A stretch of DNA of 64,000 bases, from assembly GCF_001307035.1 (NCBI RefSeq), contig NZ_LKIU01000005.1:1226300-1290299 (forward strand). Direction: 5' to 3'. Of the stretch, positions 1 through 11,901 are shown one piece after another. Position 1 is the stretch's first letter. Each line of letters opens with the position of its first letter. The notes below the pieces were generated by a model. That model had not been told where the DNA came from, did no database searches, and saw only the letters and a program-made list of their open reading frames with translations. Origin of the DNA: Arthrobacter sp. Edens01. Lineage in GTDB: Bacteria; Actinomycetota; Actinomycetes; Actinomycetales; Micrococcaceae. A program made the translations under genes and the position numbers.

Positions 1-1
1 A

Positions 2-466
2 CTCGGAGTGGATGCAGTCCTTCCGTGGCAGTCTGAACGCAGTATCGTCCGCTGGCGGGCGGAAAAGGCTGCCAAAGGCCAGGCAAAATGGCGTGCCGTA
101 GTCACCTCGGCGGCCAAGCAGTCCCGCAGGTCCCGGATTCCCCGGGTGCTGGACACCGCGGACAGCAAGTCCCTGGCCGCCCGCCTGGCAGGAATGGACC
201 TTGTCCTGGTCCTGCACGAAGAGGCAGACATGCCCCTGTCCCTGGCGCTGGAAACTCCCGGCAGCGGAGATGATTTGCCGGCGGCACGCGTCCGCTCCGT
301 CGCCGTTGTTGTGGGACCGGAAGGGGGCATCAGCCCCGCTGAACTTCAGGAGCTGCGTGCAGCAGGAGCAGTAGCGGTTCGGCTTGGACCGCACGTCCTG
401 CGTTCTTCAAGCGCAGGACCGGCCGCGCTCGTGCTGCTGAACCATTTGCTGGGACGCTGGGAATAG
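2..466 (+). CDS. rsmE: 16S rRNA (uracil-1498-N3)-methyltransferase RsmE, 3' part
   Basis: C-terminal 154 residues of an RsmE-type SPOUT methyltransferase, which methylates U1498 of 16S rRNA in the 30S subunit using SAM. The reading frame is open to the left edge, so the start lies outside the window; the family is about 245 residues. The trefoil-knot SAM-binding motifs are visible: VVGPEGGIS near the middle and LGPHVLRSSSAGPAA at the C-terminus. The second motif reads SSSAG where many homologues have TETA or TSTA, a mild variant. The gene ends 15 bp before the convergent lipoprotein gene, and no clear terminator separates them. Confidence 0.93.
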   Translation, partial: LGVDAVLPWQSERSIVRWRAEKAAKGQAKWRAVVTSAAKQSRRSRIPRVLDTADSKSLAARLAGMDLVLVLHEEADMPLSLALETPGSGDDLPAARVRSVAVVVGPEGGISPAELQELRAAGAVAVRLGPHVLRSSSAGPAALVLLNHLLGRWE

Positions 467-481
467 GTCCCGCCCGCCGGT

Positions 482-1402
482 TTAGTAGACCGTAATCCGC
501 TTGGAATCTTCGTTCGATCCCTTGCCGTGGAAGACCCGCAGGTTGTATTCCCCGGGTTCGAGTTCAACAACCACCTCAAACATTGCCGTCTCACCGGCTT
601 CCGCGTCGAGCTGGATGTTACCGGACTTCAGGGGCTGGGATTCCGGACGTCCGTTGAGGACCCGGTCCACGCTCCAGGACAGCTGTTCATCGCGCGCCAC
701 CGCGGAGCCGCTGACCGTGACGGACGTTTCCGCGCCGTCACCCTCCTGGGGGCTGATAATCCAGATCGGCGCCGGGAGTGTTTTGTCCCGCTCCAGGGCC
801 GGTTCAAGGTCTTCGTGGCCAAAAGCCTGGTAGCCCGCCTTGCCGTCCACCAGCACCACAACGCTGGTGTTGTATCCGGCGGCGGTCAGGCCCGCGTTGG
901 CTGCAGCAGCAGTGGCCGTGTACACCAGCTGCTGCACGGCGCGGTGAGCCATGCCGGCATCCAGCGAAGGCTTGAACGCATCAGAGGTGATATCCACGGT
1001 GATGACGTTCTTGCTGGAAATCGAAGCAGTAACCTTTGATGCCGCCGCCCACGGCGTGAAGTAGTCAGCGTCACGGGGAGTAGCTGCCGTCATGGCGTGC
1101 ACGGCCTCGCCGATCGGGTCACCGGTGTTTTCGGAGGGCAGGAATTCCCGGTAGAGCTGGACGTCAGAACCGTTGAGGCCGAGCCAGTACACCGGCATAA
1201 CCACCTTGGACGCTGTCTCCTCTGCCGGTGCCGATACCGCCATTGGATGGTCTTCCGTCGCCGAAGCTGCACCGAAAGAACTGGGCATGCTGGTGGTGGG
1301 CAGTTCAGCCACCACGCCGCAGGAGCCGAGCAAAAGCGGTGCCGCGGCCGCCGCCAGGAAAAGGCGGGTGCGGCCTGAGCGGCGATTCTGCTGCCTGGTC
1401 AT
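482..1402 (-). CDS. GerMN/Gmad2-domain lipoprotein
   Basis: 306-residue predicted lipoprotein. The N-terminus is a short Arg-rich stretch, a hydrophobic run and the lipobox LGSC (Cys28), so it should be secreted and anchored on the outer face of the membrane. A GerMN-like domain (about residues 75-190) is followed by a C-terminal Gmad2 immunoglobulin-like domain (about 210-306, beginning IWIISPQEGD). In spore formers these domains occur in germination/sporulation proteins; in non-sporulating actinobacteria the role is unknown and probably cell-envelope related. ATG at 1402 is chosen because GGCAGGAG precedes it and the signal peptide follows directly; the open frame continues upstream but without a plausible signal. 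It is transcribed away from phoH. Confidence 0.85.
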   Translation of the reverse strand: MTRQQNRRSGRTRLFLAAAAAPLLLGSCGVVAELPTTSMPSSFGAASATEDHPMAVSAPAEETASKVVMPVYWLGLNGSDVQLYREFLPSENTGDPIGEAVHAMTAATPRDADYFTPWAAASKVTASISSKNVITVDITSDAFKPSLDAGMAHRAVQQLVYTATAAAANAGLTAAGYNTSVVVLVDGKAGYQAFGHEDLEPALERDKTLPAPIWIISPQEGDGAETSVTVSGSAVARDEQLSWSVDRVLNGRPESQPLKSGNIQLDAEAGETAMFEVVVELEPGEYNLRVFHGKGSNEDSKRITVY

Positions 1403-1810
1403 GGCTCTCCTGCCTTCCGTTACTGGTGCCTGGTGTCCGGAGACCGCAGACGGTGCGTGGGGGAACCGGCGGGGTGGTTCCCGTCCGGAGCATGCCATCC
1501 AGCTTGGCACAGCGGAACAACCCAAAACCGGGACTTGATGGTTCTGTGCCGGGACTGAAACCTGATTGAGACCCAGACGATGCCAAGCCGAGACATACGC
1601 TGTAATACACGTCACACAGCCCGTTCCTGCAGAGGCGGCCGCAGTCCGGATATGCGCCTGCAGCGAAGAAGTCCGGCGCACAGACGTGCCGATCCGGTAG
1701 AATTAAGTAGGCTGTGCACACTGTTTACCGAAGGCCCCCTAGGGCCAGGCGCAGCCAAATATGAATCCAGTCTTCCAAAAGGGGCGATGAGAGGCCGAGG
1801 GGCCGCATAT
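1403..1810. other. Divergent intergenic region, lipoprotein / phoH
   Basis: About 400 bp without a supported gene between two divergent genes. A -10-like TAGAAT lies at 1698-1703 on the + strand, about 108 bp before phoH, and a TAGGCT lies just after it; I see no good -35 for either. The phoH frame is open through much of this stretch but lacks family sequence. No hairpin stands out. Confidence 0.5.
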
Positions 1811-2848
1811 ATGACCGAATCTTCAGCAGGAATCGGCACCATCCGCGAGGACCAGCAGACGATCGTCTTTGACTCAACTGAGCATATGGTCCAGTCACTG
1901 GGGGCGAACGACGAGGCCCTGAAAATCATCGAGACTTCCTTCCCGGAGGTTAATCTCCATGTCCGGGGCAACGAACTCTCCGTTTCCGGCCCGGCCTCCG
2001 AAGTGGAACGCACCGTCCGCCTGATCAATGAAGTCCGTGTTCTTGCCCGGCACCAGACCCGGGTGACGCCTCAGGTCCTTGAGCAGCTGATCACCATGCT
2101 GCGCGACCAGAGTGCTGAACGGCCGGCTGAGGTGCTGACGCAGAACATCCTCTCGACCCGCGGGCGCACGATCCGTCCCAAGACCCTGAATCAGAAGAAC
2201 TACGTTGATGCGATCGACCGCAACACCGTCGTCTTTGGTATTGGGCCGGCCGGCACCGGCAAGACGTACCTGGCCATGGCTAAGGCAGTGCAGGCCCTGC
2301 AGCAGAAGGAAGTCAACCGGATTATCCTGACGCGTCCTGCTGTGGAAGCCGGTGAGCGCCTGGGCTTCCTGCCCGGCACGCTCAACGACAAGATCGACCC
2401 GTACCTTCGGCCGCTCTACGATGCGCTCCACGACATGATGGATCCGGAATCGATTCCCCGCCTGATGGCTGCCGGGACCATTGAAGTGGCACCGCTGGCA
2501 TACATGCGCGGACGCACGCTCAATGATGCGTTCATCATCCTGGACGAGGCCCAGAACACGACGCCGGAACAGATGAAGATGTTCCTCACCAGGCTCGGGT
2601 TCGGCTCGAAGATGGTGGTGACCGGCGATGTCACGCAGGTCGATCTGCCGGGAAGCACAACGTCAGGGCTGCGGATCGTCCACGAAATCCTTGACGGAAT
2701 CGAGGATGTGCACTTCTCGGAGCTGACGGCCACAGACGTGGTCCGCCACCGCCTGGTCAGCGACATTGTGACCGCATACAGCGAATGGGATGAAGAACGC
2801 CGTTCCCGCACCGGTTCCCGCAGTGCCGGGCAGGAGAAGAAACGATGA
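1811..2848 (+). CDS. phoH: PhoH-like ATPase
   Basis: 345-residue cytoplasmic P-loop NTPase of the PhoH family, predicted RNA-associated ATPases commonly encoded beside ybeY. Walker A is GPAGTGKT (residues 145-152) and Walker B is FIILDEAQ (241-248), followed by a sensor-like VVTGDVTQ. The N-terminal 80 residues form a KH-like RNA-binding region typical of the long PhoH form. The start at 1811 has GAGGGG 8 nt upstream; an in-frame ATG at 1787 would add eight residues (MRGRGAAY) and cannot be excluded. First gene of a four-gene operon: its stop overlaps ybeY by 4 bp. The operon links RNA metabolism and ribosome maturation. Confidence 0.93.
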   Translation: MTESSAGIGTIREDQQTIVFDSTEHMVQSLGANDEALKIIETSFPEVNLHVRGNELSVSGPASEVERTVRLINEVRVLARHQTRVTPQVLEQLITMLRDQSAERPAEVLTQNILSTRGRTIRPKTLNQKNYVDAIDRNTVVFGIGPAGTGKTYLAMAKAVQALQQKEVNRIILTRPAVEAGERLGFLPGTLNDKIDPYLRPLYDALHDMMDPESIPRLMAAGTIEVAPLAYMRGRTLNDAFIILDEAQNTTPEQMKMFLTRLGFGSKMVVTGDVTQVDLPGSTTSGLRIVHEILDGIEDVHFSELTATDVVRHRLVSDIVTAYSEWDEERRSRTGSRSAGQEKKR

Positions 2849-3318
2849 GCATCGAAGTCAACAACGAGTCAGCCGTACCGGCGGACGAGGAGGCGCTTGC
2901 CCGGCTGGGCCGGTTCCTGCTCGATGCCATGTACGTGCATCCGGAAGCCGAGCTGTCCATCATCCTCGTGGACGAAGACGCCATCGAGAAACTGCATATC
3001 GAATGGATGGACCTGCCCGGGCCTACGGACGTCCTGTCCTTCCCGATGGATGAACTGCGTCCCGGATCGCCCGGCAGGCCAACGCCCGCCGGAGTCCTGG
3101 GTGACATTGTGCTCTGCCCGCAGGTCGCGGCGCGCCAGGCTGAGGCCGCAGGACACGGGCTCGAAGACGAGCTGCTCCTGCTGACCACCCACGGGGTGCT
3201 CCACCTGCTTGGTTATGACCATGCCGAACCGGAGGAAGAAGCCGAGATGTTCGGGCTTCAGCGGCGGCTGCTCTCCGACTACACGGGCAAGGAAGCCCCG
3301 AAGGAGACGCGCAGTTGA
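2845..3318 (+). CDS. ybeY: Endoribonuclease YbeY (rRNA maturation factor)
   Basis: 157-residue UPF0054 metalloprotein. YbeY enzymes are single-strand endoribonucleases needed for 16S rRNA 3'-end maturation and ribosome quality control. The zinc site [11 protein letters not shown] is present with His116, His120 and His126. The conserved [11 protein letters not shown] stretch precedes it. The start overlaps the phoH stop as ATGA, and its own TGA is shared with the TTG start of the next gene, so translation of the three genes is probably coupled. Length and motifs are normal for the family. Confidence 0.95.
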   Translation: MSIEVNNESAVPADEEALARLGRFLLDAMYVHPEAELSIILVDEDAIEKLHIEWMDLPGPTDVLSFPMDELRPGSPGRPTPAGVLGDIVLCPQVAARQAEAAGHGLEDELLLLTTHGVLHLLGYDHAEPEEEAEMFGLQRRLLSDYTGKEAPKETRS

Positions 3319-4646
3319 GCGTAGGCGTCCTAGTGGTCATGGCCATCGCCTTCGTGGTGCTGGCCGGACTCCTTACCGCCGCAGAGGCAGCCTACGGCTA
3401 CCTTCCGCGACACGAAGCAGAAGCGCTGCTGACCGGCCGCGCCGGCAAGCCGCTGAAGAGGATCCTCCAGCACCCTGTGGCGCACATGCACGCGCTTCGG
3501 TTCTGGCGTGTCTGGTTTGAAATGGCGACGGCGGTCTCCGTTGCCATCGCCTTCCAGCTGGTCGTTGAAAACCTCTGGCTAGCAGGCCTCCTGGCAACCG
3601 TCACGATGGCGGCGGTGGGCTTCGTCCTGGTAGGAGTCTCTCCGCGGCAGATCGGACGCCGGCACGTCACCGGCGTCGTGGTCCTGACTGCCGGTCTGGT
3701 GAGCGTGCTCCGCACCATCCTCGGCCCCATCCCGGGATGGCTGGTGAAGATCGGCTCTGCCGTGGCTCCAGGCACCCAGGGACCGGACGCAGCCTTCTTC
3801 ACCGAAGAGGAGTTCCGCGAACTGCTGGACCGCGCCTCAGAGGCAGACATGATCGAGAACACTGAGGCGGAGCTGATCCATTCGGTGTTCGAGCTGGGGG
3901 ACACCAAGGTCCGTTCGGTCATGGTTCCCCGGACAGACATGGTCTGCATCGACTCCGGATCCACACTCCGCCAGGCAATGTCCCTCTTCCTGAGGTCGGG
4001 CTATTCACGGGTGCCGGTAATCGAGGACAGTGCCGACCAGATTGTCGGCATTCTCTACCTGAAGGACGTCGCAGCCCAGATGCACGGCAGGTCTCCGGAA
4101 GCCGGGACCCAGGCTGTTGACGGCTTCTGCCGGCCCGTGCGCTACGTCCCCGAATCAAAGGCGGTAGGGGAGCTGCTGCAGGAACTGCAGCGCGAGTCCA
4201 CGCATGTTGCGGTCGTGATTGACGAATACGGCGGCACGGCGGGACTGGTCACCCTTGAAGACCTGATCGAAGAGATCGTCGGCGAGATTGTTGACGAATA
4301 CGACTCCGAGCGTCCGGAGATCGAAGACCTGGGCGACGGCCGCTACAGAATCAGTTCCAAGGCCGGGATCGATGATCTCGGGGAGCTGTTCGACGTCAGC
4401 CTGGAAGACGACGAGGTAGACACCGTGGGCGGCCTGCTGGCCAAGGCGCTGGGCCGTGTGCCCATCGTGGGCAGCGAGGTGGCCGTGGAGTCGATCGTCC
4501 TTCACGCCGAAAGGCTGGAGGGGCGGCGTAACCGTGTTTCCCATGTCCTGGCCTGGCGGCAGCCCCAGGACGGCGACGAACAAACTACAGCAGCGGCCCA
4601 GCAGGACCGCCCGAAAACAACAGAATTGGTACCCCGAAATGACTGA
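3315..4646 (+). CDS. CNNM/CorC-type membrane protein with CBS pair (hemolysin family)
   Basis: 443-residue membrane protein of the HlyC/CorC (DUF21-CBS-CorC) family, implicated in Mg2+/Co2+ homeostasis. Four hydrophobic segments fill about residues 1-140 (CNNM transmembrane domain), then a tandem CBS pair (about 205-330, including VMVPRTDM and YSRVPV) that binds adenine nucleotides in relatives, then the CorC_HlyC domain (about 345-425). The start is TTG at 3315, overlapping the ybeY stop as TTGA, with GGAG 9 nt upstream. The 3' end overlaps era by 8 bp. The position between ybeY and era is conserved in actinobacteria, although transport and ribosome assembly have no obvious functional link. 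Confidence 0.9.
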   Translation: MSVGVLVVMAIAFVVLAGLLTAAEAAYGYLPRHEAEALLTGRAGKPLKRILQHPVAHMHALRFWRVWFEMATAVSVAIAFQLVVENLWLAGLLATVTMAAVGFVLVGVSPRQIGRRHVTGVVVLTAGLVSVLRTILGPIPGWLVKIGSAVAPGTQGPDAAFFTEEEFRELLDRASEADMIENTEAELIHSVFELGDTKVRSVMVPRTDMVCIDSGSTLRQAMSLFLRSGYSRVPVIEDSADQIVGILYLKDVAAQMHGRSPEAGTQAVDGFCRPVRYVPESKAVGELLQELQRESTHVAVVIDEYGGTAGLVTLEDLIEEIVGEIVDEYDSERPEIEDLGDGRYRISSKAGIDDLGELFDVSLEDDEVDTVGGLLAKALGRVPIVGSEVAVESIVLHAERLEGRRNRVSHVLAWRQPQDGDEQTTAAAQQDRPKTTELVPRND

Positions 4647-5568
4647 ACCCACGTTCCGTGCCGGATTCGTGTCCCTGGTGGGCCGGCCAAACGCCGGTAA
4701 GTCCACACTGACGAATGCCCTGGTTGGCCAAAAAGTGGCCATCACCTCAGCAAAGCCGCAGACCACCCGGCACACCATCCGCGGAATCGTGCACCGGGAC
4801 GACTCCCAGCTCATCCTTGTGGATACCCCGGGGCTGCACCGTCCGCGCACCCTCCTGGGACAGCGCCTGAATGACCTTGTGGCTGACACCCTGGCCGAGG
4901 TGGACGCCATTGGTTTCTGCCTGCCGGCCAACGAAGCGGTTGGTCCGGGCGACCGGTACATTGCAAATCAGCTCGCCGCCGTGAGGGGGAAGCCGATTGT
5001 TGCCCTGGTGACCAAGACCGACCTGGTGGACCGGGCAGCCCTGGCAAAGCAGCTTATGTCGGTAACGGCGCTGGGATCCGAAGTCATGGGCGAGGCCGGA
5101 TGGGCCGACGTCGTTCCGGTTTCGGCCGCAGACGGGTTCCAGGTGGACACCGTTGCGGACGTTCTGGCCTCCCACATGCCTGCCTCACCGCCGCTGTATC
5201 CGGACGGTGAACTCACCGACGAGCCCGAGGCGGTTATGGTTGCTGAGCTGGTCCGTGAGGCCGCCCTGGAAGGCGTCCGGGACGAGCTTCCGCACTCCCT
5301 TGCCGTGGTTGTCGAGGAAATCATCCCGCGCGAAGGGCGCAGCGAGGAGAACCCGCTGCTGGATGTCCGTGTGAATCTCTATGTTGAGCGCCCCTCGCAG
5401 AAAGCGATTATCATAGGGCGGGGCGGTTCCCGCCTGCGCGAAGTGGGAACCAACGCCCGCCGGGGGATCGAGGCACTGCTTGGGACCAGGGTTTACCTGG
5501 ACCTGCACGTCAAGATTGCCAAGGACTGGCAGCGCGACCCCAAGCAGCTGGTCAAGCTGGGCTTCTAA
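4639..5568 (+). CDS. era: GTPase Era
   Basis: 309-residue Era GTPase, which binds the 3' end of 16S rRNA and checks 30S assembly. G motifs: GRPNAGKS (residues 15-22), TTRHT (switch I), DTPG, TKTD and an SAADG G5. The C-terminal KH domain carries IIGRGGSRLREVG, the RNA-binding GxxG. The start ATG lies inside the end of the preceding gene (8-bp overlap), making it the last gene of the phoH-ybeY-corC-era operon. Length is normal. Confidence 0.96.
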   Translation: MTEPTFRAGFVSLVGRPNAGKSTLTNALVGQKVAITSAKPQTTRHTIRGIVHRDDSQLILVDTPGLHRPRTLLGQRLNDLVADTLAEVDAIGFCLPANEAVGPGDRYIANQLAAVRGKPIVALVTKTDLVDRAALAKQLMSVTALGSEVMGEAGWADVVPVSAADGFQVDTVADVLASHMPASPPLYPDGELTDEPEAVMVAELVREAALEGVRDELPHSLAVVVEEIIPREGRSEENPLLDVRVNLYVERPSQKAIIIGRGGSRLREVGTNARRGIEALLGTRVYLDLHVKIAKDWQRDPKQLVKLGF

Positions 5569-5628
5569 CCGGACGGGAAATCGTCCGCAGCGGGTCCAGA
5601 GCATCTTCCCAGACGCAGCCCGTACACT

Positions 5629-5657
5629 TTGTACATCCAATTTTCGCGAGCCATAAT
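5629..5657 (+). promoter_or_regulatory. Promoter of the LCP gene
   Basis: TTGTAC (5629-5634) and CATAAT (5652-5657) with a 17-bp spacer, 27 bp before the ATG of the LCP gene. The geometry fits a housekeeping sigma factor. Confidence 0.6.
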
Positions 5658-5683
5658 TCACTGATCCATGGGAGGGACCGGCT

Positions 5684-7207
5684 ATGCCATCACGCCGTGC
5701 CGCTGCAGGTCCTGGTCCCTCCGGATCCGGATTGCCAAGCCGACGCCGGACTGCCGCAGTTCCGGGCGGCCGCCATCTGGGCAACGGTGCTGCCCGCGGC
5801 GGGCACCCCGTACTGGCCGCCCTGGCCCTGGTGCTGTCCCTGACCCTTGTGTCCGGGCTCGTCTTTGCCGGCGTGCAGCTGCTGCGCCTGCAGAGCAACT
5901 TCGATACCAAGCCGCTGAACATTGGCCAGAACCAGGACGAGCTTCCGGGGGACACGAACCGGGACGCCATGCAGATCCTGGTGCTTGGCACCGACAACCG
6001 CGAAGGCCAGGATTCGAACAACTCCGACGTCATGATGCTCGTGAACATGGCAGCGGACCGGTCCCACGTAACTGTTGTCAGCTTCCCGCGCGACCTCCTT
6101 GTGGCGCTTCCGGCCTGCACCGATCCCGAGTCCGGACTGCAGTATGAGGCCATGGACCTGGGCCAGCTGAACGGCGCACTGGGCAACGGAGGCCCCGGAT
6201 GCACCGTTGCAGCCATCAACCAGCTAACCGGCCTGAGCATTGACCACTTCATGATGGCCGACTTCAACGCGGTCAAGGAACTTTCCAACACCCTTGGCGG
6301 TGTTGAAGTCTGCGTGAACCAGCCCGTGGATGACCCGTTGTCAGGGCTGAACATCCCGGCCGGCGTTTCAAGTATCCAGGGCGACCAGGCACTGGCGTTC
6401 CTGCGCACCAGGCACGGCTTCGGCAACGGCGGTGACGAAGGCCGTATCAAGGCGCAGCAAAGCTTCCTGGCGTCCATGGTCCGCAAGGTCCAGGGCGAAG
6501 GAACACTGAACAACCTGCCCCGCCTGTATTCAATTGCCGACACCGTGACCAAGAACCTCACCGTCGACGACGGACTCACCGACATCCCCACCCTGATCGC
6601 CATGGCCGGCAGGCTCAAGGACGTAGACCTGGGCAACGTTGCCTTCGTGACTGTCCCGGTGGTTCCCTACGAACTCGATCCCAACCGCCTCGTCCTTGAC
6701 GAGACCGCAGCGCAGCCCCTGTTTGATGCACTGGTCGCTGACCAGCCCATCGGGGTTGCCGGGGAAGCCGAAGAACCCGGCACTGAAACCCCCGGCACCG
6801 AATCTGCCGCGCCGGAACCCTCAGCGCCTGCGATCGACCCCGCCACCATTCCCGTGACCCTGCTGGACGGGATCGACGGAACCGAAAGCGGCCGCGACGC
6901 CGAGCTCGCCGAGTACCTGCTCAGCGAAGGATTCACGCAGGCCCTGGCCGGTGGACTGTCACAGTCAACAACACCCGGTACCCAGATCTTCTTTACTCCC
7001 GGGTACGACGAAATGGCCCTTGAAGTAGCTGAGGCCCTGAACATTCCCGCCTCCCAGGTCAGCGCCAGCGCCGTGGTGAGCGGCGTCGTCGTGCAGGTTG
7101 GTTCCGACTTCACCAAGGGCAACGTCATGGAGGACACCGGGGACCTCGGCGGGCTGACCGGGCAGACTGCGGCACAGGTTACGTGCCAGTCGGCCTTCGG
7201 TTACTAA
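5684..7207 (+). CDS. LytR-CpsA-Psr (LCP) family protein with LytR_C domain
   Basis: 507-residue membrane-anchored LCP protein. LCP enzymes transfer undecaprenyl-linked glycopolymers (teichoic acid, arabinogalactan-like or capsule) to peptidoglycan outside the membrane. A basic, Pro/Arg/Gly-rich cytoplasmic N-terminus is followed by one transmembrane helix (about 43-65), then the LCP catalytic domain with VLGTDNRE, SFPRDLLV and the FLRTRHGFGNGGDEGR region whose Arg/Asp residues bind the pyrophosphate lipid. A Pro/Glu/Thr linker leads to a C-terminal LytR_C domain (about 385-480). GGGAGGG precedes the ATG. Monocistronic, with its own promoter. Confidence 0.92.
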   Translation: MPSRRAAAGPGPSGSGLPSRRRTAAVPGGRHLGNGAARGGHPVLAALALVLSLTLVSGLVFAGVQLLRLQSNFDTKPLNIGQNQDELPGDTNRDAMQILVLGTDNREGQDSNNSDVMMLVNMAADRSHVTVVSFPRDLLVALPACTDPESGLQYEAMDLGQLNGALGNGGPGCTVAAINQLTGLSIDHFMMADFNAVKELSNTLGGVEVCVNQPVDDPLSGLNIPAGVSSIQGDQALAFLRTRHGFGNGGDEGRIKAQQSFLASMVRKVQGEGTLNNLPRLYSIADTVTKNLTVDDGLTDIPTLIAMAGRLKDVDLGNVAFVTVPVVPYELDPNRLVLDETAAQPLFDALVADQPIGVAGEAEEPGTETPGTESAAPEPSAPAIDPATIPVTLLDGIDGTESGRDAELAEYLLSEGFTQALAGGLSQSTTPGTQIFFTPGYDEMALEVAEALNIPASQVSASAVVSGVVVQVGSDFTKGNVMEDTGDLGGLTGQTAAQVTCQSAFGY

Positions 7208-7235
7208 GCTTTCCGAGCCCCCGGAACCTGCGTGC

Positions 7236-7241
7236 TAGTCT
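7236..7241 (+). promoter_or_regulatory. -10 element for leaderless leu leader transcript
   Basis: TAGTCT ends 6 nt before the GTG of the leader peptide, which places the transcription start on or next to that GTG. A weak -35 (TTCCGA, 7211-7216) lies 19 bp upstream. Confidence 0.5.
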
Positions 7242-7276
7242 GGGCAGGTGCGCGCAGAGAACCTCCTCCTTAGCTG

Positions 7277-9134
<1,858 letters not shown>

Positions 9135-9163
9135 CACAGCCGCCGGCCGCCAACCGGTGCAGG

Positions 9164-9195
9164 GCGCGCCCGGCTGCAGCTGCAGCCGGGCGCGC
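9164..9195 (+). terminator. Perfect 32-bp palindrome after leuA
   Basis: GCGCGCCCGGCTGCAG followed directly by its exact reverse complement, between leuA and recO. No T-run follows. It probably acts as a U-less terminator hairpin for leuA. Confidence 0.6.
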
Positions 9196-9217
9196 TGCTG
9201 CGTGGGAAAATGGTCCC

Positions 9218-9970
9218 GTGGCCAATAAATCATTCGCTTCGCGGACGTACCGCGACGAGGGAGTGGTCCTGCGCACCCACAAACTGGGTGAAGCAGACAG
9301 GATCGTCATCCTCCTGACGCGCAACCACGGCCAGGTCCGTGCGGTGGCCAAGGGAGTGCGCCGCACCTCAAGCAAGTTCGGTGCCCGGCTGGAGCCCTTT
9401 ATGGTCGTAGACCTGCAGCTTTCCCACGGCCGCAGCCTGGACATCGTGACCCAGGCCCAGACCAAAGGGGCCTATGGGGCCGGAATCGCGGCAGACTATG
9501 CCCGTTATACAGCTGCAGCAGCGGTGGCCGAGACTGCCGAACGGCTTACCGATGCGGACGGTGAATCCGCGAACGCCCATTATCCGCTGGTCATCGGGGC
9601 GATGGCGGCGCTAAGCCGGGGCGCACACCCGCCTGAGCTCATACTTGATTCGTATCTCCTTCGGGCGCTGGCCACCGCCGGATGGGCCCCAACGTTCACC
9701 GATTGCGCCCGCTGCGGGGCACCGGGGCCGCACTCGGCGTTTTCCGCACCCCTTGGGGGAGCTGTCTGTCCGGTGTGCCGCCCTCCGGGTTCCGCGTCTC
9801 CGTCTTCGGAAACGATGGAGCTGCTGGCCGCACTGCTCAGCGGTGACTGGGAACATGCAGATTCCTCCGGTCCACAGCCGCGGCGTGAATCCGCGGGACT
9901 GGTGGCCAGCTACCTGCAGTGGCACCTGGAACGCGTCGTAAAGTCCCTTCAACATGTGGAGCGTGTGTAA
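9218..9970 (+). CDS. recO: DNA repair protein RecO
   Basis: 250-residue RecO, the RecF-pathway mediator that anneals ssDNA and helps RecR load RecA onto SSB-coated DNA. An N-terminal OB fold opens with [19 protein letters not shown]; the zinc-binding Cys set CARCG...CPVC lies at about residues 163-187. The GTG start has no Shine-Dalgarno but GAAAAT ends 6 nt upstream, consistent with a leaderless mRNA. It is followed after 3 bp by uppS, a conserved actinobacterial pairing. Confidence 0.93.
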   Translation: MANKSFASRTYRDEGVVLRTHKLGEADRIVILLTRNHGQVRAVAKGVRRTSSKFGARLEPFMVVDLQLSHGRSLDIVTQAQTKGAYGAGIAADYARYTAAAAVAETAERLTDADGESANAHYPLVIGAMAALSRGAHPPELILDSYLLRALATAGWAPTFTDCARCGAPGPHSAFSAPLGGAVCPVCRPPGSASPSSETMELLAALLSGDWEHADSSGPQPRRESAGLVASYLQWHLERVVKSLQHVERV

Positions 9971-9973
9971 GTC

Positions 9974-10771
9974 TTGGTCCCTCCCCGCAATTCTCCGACG
10001 CCGCCCTGGCCGCACCCTTCCGGGGCCGTGCCTCCGCCTGTCCCCAGGGAACTGGTCCCAGGGCACGTGGCAATCGTGATGGACGGCAATGGCCGCTGGG
10101 CCAACCAGCGCGGCCTGCCGCGCACGGAGGGCCACCGTGCCGGTGAAGCCGCGCTTCTGGATGTGATGGCCGGTGCGGTGGAGATCGGCATTCAGCACGT
10201 GTCCGTCTACGCGTTCTCTACTGAAAACTGGAAGCGGTCACCTGAAGAGGTGCGGTTCCTGATGGGCTTTAGCCGGGATGTGCTCCGCCGCCAGCGCGAC
10301 CAGCTCGATGAATGGGGGGTGCGGATCCGCTGGTCCGGACGCCGCCCCAGGCTCTGGGGTTCCGTGGTGAAGGAACTCGAGGTCGCAGAGGAACAAACCA
10401 GGAACAATACGACGTGCACGCTTAACATGTGTGTGAACTACGGCGGCCGCGCCGAAATCACCGACGCCGTCAGCGCGATCGCGGAAGACGTCAAGAACGG
10501 GAAACTGCGTCCCGGCAGCATCTCGGAGAAGACGATCCAGCGCTACCTCGATGAGCCGGACCTTCCCGACGTCGACCTTTTCCTGCGGACCTCCGGCGAG
10601 CAGCGGCTCTCCAACTTCATGCTCTGGCAGTCTGCCTACGCCGAGATGGTCTTTATGAACACGCTCTGGCCGGACGTTGACCGGCGTACGCTTTGGGAGG
10701 CCGTTGAAATCTATGCGCGGCGGGACCGGCGGTACGGGGGAGCGGTGGACCAGGCGGCGGCGGGCTCCTAG
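9974..10771 (+). CDS. uppS: Isoprenyl transferase (cis-prenyltransferase, UppS-type)
   Basis: 265-residue (Z)-prenyltransferase, producing the polyprenyl diphosphate carrier used for cell-wall lipid intermediates. Signature motifs: [13 protein letters not shown] (catalytic Asp and diphosphate binding), [12 protein letters not shown], and [20 protein letters not shown] near the C-terminus. TTG at 9974 is used because the Pro-rich N-terminus ending HPSGAVPP is typical of Micrococcaceae homologues; a later GTG is possible. Product chain length (undeca- or decaprenyl) cannot be read from sequence. Its TAG stop overlaps the stop of the convergent hydrolase gene. Confidence 0.92.
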   Translation: MVPPRNSPTPPWPHPSGAVPPPVPRELVPGHVAIVMDGNGRWANQRGLPRTEGHRAGEAALLDVMAGAVEIGIQHVSVYAFSTENWKRSPEEVRFLMGFSRDVLRRQRDQLDEWGVRIRWSGRRPRLWGSVVKELEVAEEQTRNNTTCTLNMCVNYGGRAEITDAVSAIAEDVKNGKLRPGSISEKTIQRYLDEPDLPDVDLFLRTSGEQRLSNFMLWQSAYAEMVFMNTLWPDVDRRTLWEAVEIYARRDRRYGGAVDQAAAGS

Positions 10772-11823
10772 CCCGGCCCGGCGCCCAGCAGGTAGGCCCT
10801 GGTCCACCGGTCCATTCCCCGGTAAACCAGTCTGCGCACCGGTTTGGCAGAGAGCAGGATGTCGTGCAGGGCGCCGTCAAAGCGGAGGACTGTGACAACC
10901 GGCCCCAGCTGCAGGGCACGCTGCACCATAAGACTGACGTCAAGCACGCTGTCCGACGTCATCATCGACTCGTTCCAGGTGGTGCCGATAGTGGAACGGG
11001 CAGATGTCATCACCAACACCGGGCAGTCAATTGACAGGCCCTTGGCAACCTGCGCGTGTCCGGCCAGGACAGCGGAGATCCAGCCGGCCCGGATCGGCCA
11101 GCTGCCCGGGGGTTTCCACACGGGATCCAGTTCCCACTCGCCGTCGGCCTCGTTGCTCAGCGACCGCCAGTAGTAGTCGAGCTCGGGAATTTTCAGGCGG
11201 GCCTTGGGCCTCGTGCGGGCGAGCGGCTCCAGCAGGCCGGCTGCGGCGTTGCGTGCCAGCGAGCTGCCGCGCAGTTCAAGCCACGGACTGTTTAGGATCA
11301 GGGTTTCCAGCCTGCCCGGATTCCGGTGTGCCCACAGTGAGGCAACCAGGCCGCCGGTTGAGTGGGCCATTAGGGACATCCGCACCGGAGTCCCGGCGCC
11401 GCGGCTGGACCTGATGTCCTCTGTGGCGGCGGCCAGCGCCGCCTCAATGTCGGCGTCGTACTCGGAGAGGTCCGTAATAAAGCCTTCGGACTGTCCCGGG
11501 CGCAGGCTGCGGCCGTATTTCCTCAGATCCAGCGCATAAAAGGCCACGCCGCGTTCCGCCCAGAAGGCAGCCAGTTCCGTCTGGAAGAAGTAGTCAGCCC
11601 AGCCGTGGATGTAGACCACGGCGTGAACCGGCGCAGGCTCCACCGGTCCGCGCATCCGGGCGATCCGCTCACGCACTTTGGCCGCCAGAGTCGGGGGAGG
11701 GGGAGGCTCAGGCGTGTAGGAGACCAGGGTGGCGGCGACCGGGCCTTCATCATCCTCGCCAAGGTCCAGTGTCAAGCAGCGGTATCCGTCCCCCAACCTG
11801 TCCGGTTGCCAGTTCTGCGCCAT
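10768..11823 (-). CDS. Alpha/beta hydrolase (serine aminopeptidase S33-like)
   Basis: 351-residue cytosolic alpha/beta hydrolase. Evidence: [11 protein letters not shown] (oxyanion region), nucleophile elbow AHSTGG with Ser155, and a fold resembling monoacylglycerol lipase/S33 hydrolases. The substrate is unknown. A Pro-rich stretch (about residues 38-45) precedes the domain. The start ATG at 11823 is preceded by TATTTT ending 6 nt upstream, indicating leaderless transcription. The open frame continues upstream, but that stretch has no domain. The stop codon is shared in CTAG with uppS on the opposite strand, so the two genes converge with zero spacing. Confidence 0.8.
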   Translation of the reverse strand: MAQNWQPDRLGDGYRCLTLDLGEDDEGPVAATLVSYTPEPPPPPTLAAKVRERIARMRGPVEPAPVHAVVYIHGWADYFFQTELAAFWAERGVAFYALDLRKYGRSLRPGQSEGFITDLSEYDADIEAALAAATEDIRSSRGAGTPVRMSLMAHSTGGLVASLWAHRNPGRLETLILNSPWLELRGSSLARNAAAGLLEPLARTRPKARLKIPELDYYWRSLSNEADGEWELDPVWKPPGSWPIRAGWISAVLAGHAQVAKGLSIDCPVLVMTSARSTIGTTWNESMMTSDSVLDVSLMVQRALQLGPVVTVLRFDGALHDILLSAKPVRRLVYRGMDRWTRAYLLGAGPG

Positions 11824-11901
11824 ATAACGAAAATACACGAATCGGACGTGCCGTCCGGACCGCGATTTGGTGCAGGACACCCGGGGTGAAAGCATTAAAA
11901 C

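Noticed and set aside
1580-1810. Upstream extension of phoH
   Set aside because: The added residues are Arg/Ser-rich with no PhoH homology. Only the ATG at 1787 remains a realistic alternative.
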